Assembly (NCBI GenBank): GCA_007115705.1
Contig: QXEO01000339.1
Span: 7,900,518-7,964,517 of the forward strand
DNA: 64,000 nucleotides
Source of the DNA: Dactylis glomerata
Lineage: Eukaryota; Streptophyta; Magnoliopsida; Poales; Poaceae
Direction: 5' to 3'
This document shows, in pieces, positions 56,045 to 64,000 of the stretch. A model generated the notes under the pieces. The model made no database searches. It was not told the DNA's origin and saw nothing but the letters and a program-made list of their open reading frames with translations. Within the stretch, counting starts at the first letter, position 1. Every line of letters starts with the position of its first letter. The translations under genes were made by a program, and so were the position numbers.

Positions 56045-58796
56045 AAGTTTTGAAGTTGCTCTTGTTTTATCTACCCATACTTGTTACTATGTGCTTCTTT
56101 GATTTATTTTCTTACAAGATTCCTATGCATAGGAAGTGGGTTAGACTTAAATGTGTTTTACATTTGCTCCTTGATGCTCTCCTTTGCTTCAATTCATATT
56201 TGTTATGTGAGCATCTTCTCAAAATTACTGCGCCTAGCTCAAAGGCGTTAAAGAAAAGCACTCTTGGGAGATAACCTAATGTTTTCTTGACAGTACTTTT
56301 TCTTTTATTTGAGTCTCAGAAGTCATTACTACTGTAATGACCGCTCTTTATCTTGTTTATTTCGTTTTTGTGCCAAGAGAAGCCTCTAATTTGAGTGAGG
56401 TAAAGATTTGGGGTTATTGCTGTCCTGAAACTGTTTTCGGTGCTGCACCGTAAACATTCGTATAAAATCACTGTTTATCTTTTGGACCTGAAATTTCTTG
56501 TGCTTATGCCCCAGGTTATATCCAAACTTTCGTTAGTTGAACACTTTTTGATTTGAGCAACGGAAAATCCCTCAAAAATTCGTCCATTATCAGCTGTCCA
56601 GTTTTGACAGATTTCTGCCAATATTTGTTTTTGCCACTTTATCGCTTTCTTTTGAGTTCTTTTTGATCATGGAACTCTTGTGGAAGTTGCTACAGTAGTA
56701 TATACTTTATATGTGGTGGTTTTGAGTTGAAACCTGAAGCTAAAAGAGGTTGAATATATTTTATGCTTGCACTAATGTTGCTAATAGAATTGTGTTTAGT
56801 TTTGTATGAAGGAAGTTTTCAAGTGTAGGGATTGGAGAATGATGAGATGAGTTGAAGAATGGATAAAAGCTCAAGCTTGGGGATGCCCAGCACCCCAAGA
56901 AATATCCAAGAAGTACAAGCGTCAAAGCTTGGGGATGCCCCCGAGGCACCCCTTCTTCATCGGCAAAAATCAGGTTGCCTTTCAAAACACTATATTTTTA
57001 TTGCTTCATGCACTATGTGTTTTTCTTGGAGCGTCAGTTGTTTTAGTTTTCTTAGTTTGTTTAGTTTGTTTGTTTTCTGCAATAAATGGTTGGACCCCAA
57101 CAAATTTCCTTTGGAGGAGATATACTCGTTTTCATTTGCAAAGAATGCTCTAGTTTTCACTCTTATCGTTCATCGAGCATTCTAGTTTTTCTGCTACTGC
57201 TTTTGGTTTTCGTTTTCGCCTTGATTTGCGTTCAGATCTTGTCATATCTTTTCATCAAGGTGTATTTTTGCCTCTGGTCTTTATTGGTTTTCATCAAAAG
57301 AGGTATCTTTAAAAATTTCAAATGGTGTTGGAAAAGAGAAAAAGCTTTGTGCAAAATAGTGGTACAAGAAGGAGCTTGTGTAGACTGCGACTGAGGCTTT
57401 TTCATGTCATGCTAGATGTCTTTTTGATAGTATGCTTAGTGGTTTTGCTGTAGCATGACTTGTCTCAAATAACTGAGATTGCTTAATGAGCCTTTGAAAA
57501 AATCATGCGTTGTTTTTATTGTATGGAAGCATTATTTTGGTTTTCTCCTTGATGCTTTATTTGGGTTGACTTGGCGCATGCTCACACATGTTAGACTCTT
57601 CCAAAGTCGCCTTTAGCCTTCATGATCATTTAGTTTTTGACTTTTGATGCCATCGTATGCTTCTTTTAATGTCGCTTTGTCGCTTTGCATGATTATGGCC
57701 ATTATTGCTCTCTTAGTCGGTCGCTCCCAGTCTTTTGCTAGCCCTCGCCTTGTACTAAGTATGAGCTCTACTCGTGCATCCAACTCCTTAAAGCCAAAGT
57801 TTTCCAAAGTGTCCACTATAAATTCCTATGCATGGTATTTTTTAAGCCATTCCAAAGTAAAATTTTCGTGTGCTACCTTTCAAAAAAAAACCTTCAAAAT
57901 ACTTCTCGTTTTGTGACACTGTTTTCAGCTCATGGGGACGTAGTGGTCGGATTTGCTATCTTCCATATTGCTTATTCCAAAAAAGAAAAAAAGTGAAAAA
58001 TAGAAAAAAGGCACTCCTCCAAGAATGTGAATGTTGGTGGGCACCCGATGGAATCGGTTAGCCATGGTATGTGAAAGGAAAAGGTGGGGAGGAGTGCCAA
58101 GTTTTATAAAAAGAGCACCAAAGTGCCAATCTCTCTCTCAAAAACTTGCTTCATTTTTGTATGGAAGATAGTAAGAACCCCATTGCCAGTCGTTGACAAA
58201 GACAACCACCTCTCAAAATCAAGTTTTTATCTCTGTTTTACAAAATGAAAAGCTCTAGCACATGCTAAATCACTGCTTCCCTCTGCGAAGGGCCTTTCTT
58301 TTACTTTTATGTTGAGTCACCACCTTCTTTCTTTATGCACCATTAAGAGAGCATAGTTGTCATTCTTAGTGTGATATGCATTGTCCCAAGGTTCATTGAT
58401 TGACTCATATTGTTGGTTTCACTTGTTCTTAAATTATTTGTATCTAGTCGCCCTCTTAAACTTTGAGGTGTCCTATGCATTTATGTTTTGCTCTCTTTGA
58501 AGGACAAGCTGAAAACCACTTGTATGTTTTTCCTTATGATTCGAACACACGTTTGACTTTCATTGTTTCATTACCATGATCTTTTGTTTGTGTTCATTTG
58601 CATGTTTACAACATGGTTGCTAAGTTCTTATTGTCATGATTATATCTTCATGCCCATGTTTTAAGTTCTATTGATCCCAGCTCACCAATGCTTACATATA
58701 TGATCAAGATTGTGTAGGTGCATGTCACCTCAAAAATTATTCTTTTGTTATCACTTACCTACTCGAGGACGAGCAGGAGTTAAGCTTGGGGATGCT
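56045..58796 (+). other. 3' non-coding region of Ath-B
   Basis: From about 56228 it follows Ath-A (39265 onward) almost base for base, including two inner AAGCTTGGGGATGCC motifs (56873-56887, 56925-56939) and the one at the LTR (58782-58796). No gene. Confidence 0.75.
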
Positions 58797-60392
58797 TGAT
58801 ACGTCTCAAACGTATCTATAATTTTTGATGCTCCATGCTTTGTTTTACACCATTTGCCTATTGTTTCGTTACACTTAGTGGCATTTTTATACGCTTTCCG
58901 GAACTAACCTATTAACGAAGTGCCACAGTGCCAGTTCCCTGTTTTTTGCTGTTTTTGGTTTCAGAAGTGATACACAGGAAATATTCTCGGAATTGGACGA
59001 AACAAGTTCCAGAAGTCATATTTCATCGGGGAGCCTCCAGAGATCAGAAGACCTGACGGAGGGGGGCCACGAGGCCCCCACACACAGGGCTGGCGCGGCC
59101 TAGCCCCTGGCCGCGCCGGGCCCGTGTGAGGGACCGTGGTCCCTCCTCTGACAGTCCCCCTTCGCCTACATATACCCCCTGACGAGAAAAACCTAAGGGC
59201 CCGATCAGTTTTCCAGAATACATCGCGATCCGCCGCCGCCGTCGACCCGAAGATCAGGAGGGTCCAGAAGCTCTTCCCGGCACCCTGCCGGAGAGGGGAA
59301 TCGCCACCGGAGGTCTCCTTCATCGCCATGATTGCCTCCGGAGCGATGAGTGAGTAGTCTACCTTGGACTATGGGTCCATAGCAGTAGCTAGATGGTTGT
59401 CTTCTCCACCATGTGCTTCATGTTTAGATCTCATGAGCTGCCCTACATGATTGAGATCACCGTTATGTAATACTATGATGTTGGTTTGTTGGGATCCGAT
59501 GAATATTGGTGTTTATGATTAAGTTGCTGTACTGAATTTTATCTTATGTTATCTCTATGATGTTTATGATCTTGCATGCTCTCCGTTGTTAGTAGCTATC
59601 TTGGCCGAGTAGTTGCTAGTGACTCCAAGAGGGGGTATTTATGCTCGATAGTGGGTTCATGCCTCTATTTCACCTGGGGGAGTGACAGAAACCTCTAAGG
59701 TGGTAGATGTGCTGTTGCTACTAGGGAGAAAACAACATTCATATGCTCGAGGGCATATGCTTTGTTTACATTACACACTTTGCTTAATGCAATTATCTGT
59801 TGTTCGCAACTTAATACTTCTAGGGTGTTCGGATGATATCCCCGGGGGTGGATTATTAGTCATAGATGCAGTTGGATGGCGGTCTATGTATTTTGTTGTA
59901 ATGCCCAGAGTGAATCTCATAGTGATCTTCTTGACATATCACGTTAGCTCTATTCTATCAATTGCCCAACTGTAATTTGTTTACCCAGCATGTTATTTTA
60001 TCTATGGAGAGACACCACTAGTGAACTGTGGACCCCGGTCCTATTTTAATCATATTGCAATCACCTGTTTACTATTCCCGCACTGTTTACTTTACTAGCA
60101 TTTTACTACTGTTTTCCACTCGATACACTCATAACCTTTGTTTCAAGCAAACCGGTGAGATTGACAACCTCATCGCAAGTTGGGAACAAAGTATTTGTTT
60201 GTGTGTGTGCAGGTTCCACAAACACCTTCAGTCGTCACCGTCTCCCTTCTCCTGTTCGATAAACCTTGGTTTCTTAACTGAGGGAAAACTTGCCGCTGCA
60301 CTCATCATACCTTCCTCTTGGGGTTCCCAACGGGCTGGTCAAGCACCACGCACAAGGAAGTCTGCTTTCACTAGTCATCACCGAAGTCAGCA
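58797..60392 (+). repeat. 3' LTR of Ath-B (1596 bp)
   Basis: Same length as the 5' LTR. Differences include AGATCAGGAGG for AGATCGGGAGG and TAATTTGTTT for TAATTCGTTT. Confidence 0.95.
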
Positions 60393-60841
60393 GCGACGGC
60401 GGCGGAGCTGCGGAACTGTTCTGGAAAAATTGTCGAATCCCCTAGGGTTTTCCGTCCTGAGGCTTTATATAGGTGAAGGGGCATCGCGAGAGGGCAGCCA
60501 GGGGCTCCTCACACATGGGTGGCGCAGCCAGGGCCTGGGCCGCGCCACCCTAGTGTGAGGGCAGGCCCTGGCCCCTCTCCGGCTCTCTTTCGGATGTCTG
60601 GATGCTCCCGGGAAAAATAAGACTTCTGGCTTTAGTTTTGTCCAATTCTGAGAATATTTCCTGTGTATCACTCTGAAACACAAAAACAACAGAAAACAGG
60701 GAACTGGCACTATGGCATCTTGTCAATAGGTTAGTTCCGGAAATCACATAAAAGTGCCACGAAGTGTAACGAAACATCGGGTAAATGGTGTAAAAACAAG
60801 CATGGAGCATCAAAAATTATAGATACGTTGGAGACGTATCA
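60393..60841 (-). repeat. 5' LTR of Ath-C, proximal part
   Basis: The first ~444 bases of the LTR in element orientation (start TGATACGTCTCC at 60841), plus the duplicated GCGAC. It contains the TATA region (near 60466) and the stem-loop (60510-60556). Confidence 0.92.
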
Positions 60842-62538
60842 GACCACTGCCAAAGGAGTAATTCGTCATCGGTATAGGCATCCCTTTGGCTTGTTTCAAG
60901 CTTGGGGGAGTGCCGCAGTATCACATCATTACCTTTTGCTCATTTACTTTTCAAGTAGTGTCATATCATGAATAGAGAAGTTATCTTATAGAATAGTTTG
61001 CAGTTTGGAAGTATCCTCCTTAGTTGGTTATCTATGTATCCCTTGGTGTGAGTTGCGGTAATAAAATATTAATGAGAAGTTTTATCGTTTACTTTCCGCG
61101 CACTTTATGTTAGTCTGCAATCTCTCTTATATGACTAGTCTTGTTGATTGGTATTGGTATCACTTTGGGAGCATGAGTAAATTTAGTTGGTTTTGGCAAA
61201 CCTAGCTTGGTCAGTAGCAACTTTACCTTGAGGTTTGAGTAGAAAAGAATAAAGGAGTGCTTGTAGTTACATCACTTCAGTTTTCCTTATGTTTGGCTTA
61301 TAAGCATTGTTATTCCTGAAGTCAAAATTGTTATACCTTCAAGGGAGTTTGCATGATTGTTCTTATTATATGTATGTTTGTTTGTTACATGCAAGTCTTA
61401 TGCTTGCTACCCAGCCTTGCTAGCCAAAAACTTGTACTGAGAGGAAATACTTCTCGTGCATCTAATTCCCAAAAGCCAAGTCACTTCCAAAGAGTCCACT
61501 ATAAATTCCTATGCATGGTATTTCAAGCCATTCCAAGTAAATTTTCATGTGCTACCTTTCAAAAACCTTCAAACACTTCTCATTTTGTGCCACTATTTTT
61601 AGCTCATGAGGACGTAGTGGATGGGTTTGTTATCTTCCATACTAAATTGAGTACCCCTCGACTAGGCAGCTTCATCTGCTCATCATTAATTTTGCAAGGG
61701 AGCTGGTCAGACCATTATAATCTCAAAAAGAAAAGAAAGAAAAGAGCACTCCTCCATGGTATGTGAAAGTTGGTTGGCACCCGATGGAATTGGTTAGCCA
61801 TGGTTTGAGAAAGGAAAAAGGTGGGGAGGAGTGCAAAGCTATAAAAGAGCACCAAAGTGCCAATTAATCAAACATCTCGGAACCGCTCTCACTTGTTTAG
61901 TATGGAAGATATCAAGAACTCCGTTGCTAGTCGTTGACAAAAGCAACCACCTCTCAAAATAACTTTTTACCTCTATTTTACAAATGAAAAGCTCTAGCAC
62001 ATGTTTAATCCCTGCTTCCCTTTGCGAAGGGCCTATCTTTTACTTTTATGTTGAGTCAACCTATTTCCCTCTATCTAAAGCAAGCATTTGAGTTGTTATG
62101 TTTCACTCATCCATATGTTGATCCATTTAATCATGTTTACTATCTTCCTTGTTTTGTATAATGCTTTTATCTGAAGGAATATATCTTTGAAAGCTTTCTA
62201 TGAATGCAAAAGTTTACCTTGTTGAGCATATGGTCTTTGCTATGTTAGCTCTGTTTTAAAAGGCTCCGTTTAAAAGAAAGAATAGCTTGTTCATCGTTCT
62301 TTGACCAAGAACTAAGGTTTGCCATTGCCAATTATAGTTTACCTTGTGCATCTTTACATGTGATTCCCTTTTACCCATTGCAAGTCTATATCTTATAAAG
62401 GGAAGTTGCTGTCTATTATAATTTGTGCCTTGGTGAATGTGATGCTTCTTGTTCGTATTTTGATTATCGACACTTCACTCCATAAACCTGTGGTCATGTT
62501 TACCGAGTTTAGTTTTCGCTTGGGGACAAGAGAGGTCT
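60842..62538 (+). other. 3' part of Ath-D internal region
   Basis: It begins with the last codons of the third-ORF frame, then a purine tract (CAAGCTTGGGGGAGTGCCG, near 60898) and non-coding DNA. Stretches at 61430-61640, 61745-61870 and 61905-62060 are similar to Ath-A 40790-41350. It ends CTTGGGGACAAGAGAGGTC next to the shortened 3' LTR. Confidence 0.75.
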
Positions 62539-64000
62539 ATAATTTACTATTATTCATTGATATATTTCATATTTAGAGTTGATACTTATGTTATTTCCTT
62601 TGTTTTCACATGTTTAATGATCTTTGGAGGAGTTGCTGCCGGAGTCAGGATTCTGCTGGAAAAAGGACCATCAAGGGACCATATTTTGAAGATCAGGAAA
62701 ATTCTAGAAAAATACCAGGAAATTATATTTTCCCAGAAGACTCAGGAAGCCAGAAGGAGGAGTCGAGAGGAGCCAGGAGGGGCCCACATGCCAAGGTGGC
62801 GTGGCCTGACCCCTGGCCGCGCCAGCCCTGTGTGAGGCCGCCCTGGCCCACTTCTGGTCTCGCCCCTGCGCGTACTTCATCATCCCTGAAAACCTAAGTC
62901 AGGGGGGCTCAAAGTTAGACACCGCCGCCTCTGCGGGGCAGAAAACACCAGAGAGAGAAAAGCTCTCCGGCAGGCAGAAATCTGCCAGGGAAATTCCTGC
63001 CCAGAGAGGGGAGATCGTCGCCATCGTCATCACCATCGCACCGGAATTCATCGGGATCATCATCATCCCCATCACCAGCACCTTCATCTTCACCATCACC
63101 ACACCATCCCGCTGTAACATCTTGAGTTGGATCTTATTATATTCATAGGGGAAACTTTCCCGGTGTTGATTACTCTTGTAGTTGATGCTATTGAGTGAAA
63201 CCATTGAATTAAGGTTTATGTTCAGATCATTATTTACCATTATTTCACCTCTGATCATGATCCATATTATGTCTTGTGAGTAGTTCGTTTAGTTCTTGAG
63301 GACATGGGAGAAGTCAAGATGTTAGTAGTGAATTATTGTTGAGAAATATTTAATGGTTTGATATTGTTATGGTACTATTTCACTAGTGGTGTCATGTGAA
63401 CATCGACTACATGATACTTCACCATTTATGGGCCTAGTGAGATGCATTGTGTATTTGGCTACCGATTGTGGGGTTGCTGGAGTGACAGAAATCTAAACCT
63501 CCGTTAGAAAACTATTGCACCAGGGAGCGTAGGATCTTAGAGTTTAAGGCTGTGGTTAGATTTATCTTAATTACTTTCTTGTATTTGCGGATGCTTGCAA
63601 GGGGTATAATCACAAGTGTGTATTTATCCTAGTAAGGGTAGTGCGCTAGCACAGGTTCACCCCCATAACACCTATCAAACCAATAAAGACTATTGGCTTT
63701 ATGAAGCAAAATCTCTTGACAGAAACTCCCGTGTGTCCTCGAGAACGTTTGGTTATTATAAGTACACAACCGGCTTATCCTTTGTTGAAGAAAGGATTGG
63801 GCCACTTGCTGCAATTGTTACTACTGTCTTTTATTTACTCGCACTTTATTTACTCGTATTACCAAATACCCCTGAAAACCTATTTGCTAGTATTTACAGT
63901 GATTCCTTGATCAAAACCGCTCATCAACACCTTCTGCTCCTCGTTGGGTTCGACACTCTTATTTATCGAAAGTACTACGATACACCCCCTATACTTGTGG
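62539..64000 (+). repeat. 3' LTR of Ath-D, 5'-truncated and cut by window end
   Basis: It matches the 5' LTR from its base 34 onward (ATAATTTACTATTATTCATT). The first 33 bases, including TGATACGTCC, are missing. The window stops at CTATACTTGTGG, seven bases before the expected end. The stem-loop is at 62784-62833. Confidence 0.9.

Larger units (their letters stand above)
53862..60392 (+). mobile_element. Ath-B: non-autonomous LTR retrotransposon, complete (6531 bp)
   Basis: Two 1596-bp LTRs (53862-55457 and 58797-60392). Perfect target duplication GCGAC at 53857-53861 and 60393-60397. At least six single-base LTR differences are visible, so it is young. The sequence outside the coding cassette is nearly identical to Ath-A. 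It sits in the 5' LTR of Ath-C and is the innermost layer of that branch of the nest. Confidence 0.95.
45393..60841 (-). mobile_element. Ath-C: non-autonomous LTR retrotransposon, split by Ath-B
   Basis: On minus, the 5' LTR is 60841-60393 plus 53861-52764 (Ath-B between). Then come a primer site, a 781-codon gag, a non-coding 3' part and a 3' LTR 46933-45393. LTR lengths agree (1542 and 1541) once Ath-B and its duplicated GCGAC are removed. The flanks are CACCA (45388-45392) and GACCA (60842-60846), a target duplication with one mismatch. No pol. It interrupts the third ORF of Ath-D. Confidence 0.92.
31391..64000 (+). mobile_element. Ath-D: autonomous-type Athila-lineage Gypsy element, split by nested insertions
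   Basis: It has a 5' LTR 31391-32894, primer site, one gag-protease-RT-RNase H-integrase frame, a third ORF, a long 3' non-coding region and a 3' LTR from 62539 that would end about 7 bases past the window. Ath-A (36689-43500) splits the integrase region and Ath-C (45393-60841, with Ath-B inside) splits the third ORF. Without insertions it is about 10.4 kb. It sits about 100 bases downstream of the F-box stop codon. Its LTRs differ more from each other by eye than those of Ath-A or Ath-B do, as expected for the oldest layer. Confidence 0.9.

Overview
The window is repeat-dense grass chromatin, most likely from the Triticeae (wheat, Aegilops, barley or rye group). The grounds are long Gypsy LTRs that begin TGATACGTC, primer sites complementary to tRNA-Asp, Tat-lineage Gypsy LTRs with an antisense gene, a CACTA end, a PIF/Harbinger element and an F-box/FBA-type gene. 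Nothing looks bacterial. Only one non-transposon gene is recognisable, a frame-disrupted F-box gene at 30.2-31.3 kb. Family names such as Sabrina-like are given from memory of Triticeae repeats and were not searched.

Layout. (1) 1-5.2 kb: two 3' ends of Tat-lineage Gypsy elements (Tat-1, Tat-2) separated by an LTR fragment (Ath-0). Tat-1 carries a two-exon antisense gene with a 'putative gypsy-type transposase' domain. (2) 5.2-6.5 kb: 3' end of a CACTA transposon with a broken Ulp1-type protease gene. (3) 6.9-22.1 kb: a scrambled nest. A Sabrina-like element on + (Sab-1) is cut by a truncated Athila-type element on - (Ath-L). That is followed by a Tat LTR plus gag start (Tat-3), a near-complete Sabrina-like element on - (Sab-2), and an LTR tail on + (Sab-3). 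(4) 22.16-26.06 kb: a complete Harbinger transposon with TAA target duplication, an open transposase, a degraded MYB-like partner gene, and a MULE-like insertion. (5) 27.6-29.2 kb: Stowaway-like ends and a LINE fragment split by a complete 356-bp TRIM/SMART retrotransposon. (6) 30-31.3 kb: the F-box gene. (7) 31.4 kb to the window end: a four-element nest. Ath-D (+, gag-protease-RT-RNase H-integrase plus a third ORF) is split by Ath-A (+, 36689-43500, TSD CCAAC) and by Ath-C (-, 45393-60841). Ath-C's own 5' LTR is split by Ath-B (+, 53862-60392, TSD GCGAC). Ath-D would end about 7 bases past the window.

How the parts relate. Ath-D has a full pol region, now interrupted by seven stops. Ath-A, -B and -C have no pol but share its tRNA-Asp primer site and 3' non-coding region; Ath-C also has a homologous gag. 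They look like non-autonomous relatives that depend on a D-like helper. Ath-A and Ath-B are nearly identical outside the coding cassette but carry different gag-like cassettes. A GC-rich stem-loop (GGCGCGGCC / GGCCGCGCC) occurs in nearly all of these LTRs. It recurs inside Ath-D and Sab-2 just ahead of the third ORF, which suggests a copied promoter or RNA-structure module. Nearly all coding sequence here is transposon-derived and decayed. The Harbinger transposase, Sab-2 gag-protease, Sab-2 third ORF and Ath-C gag are still long open frames.
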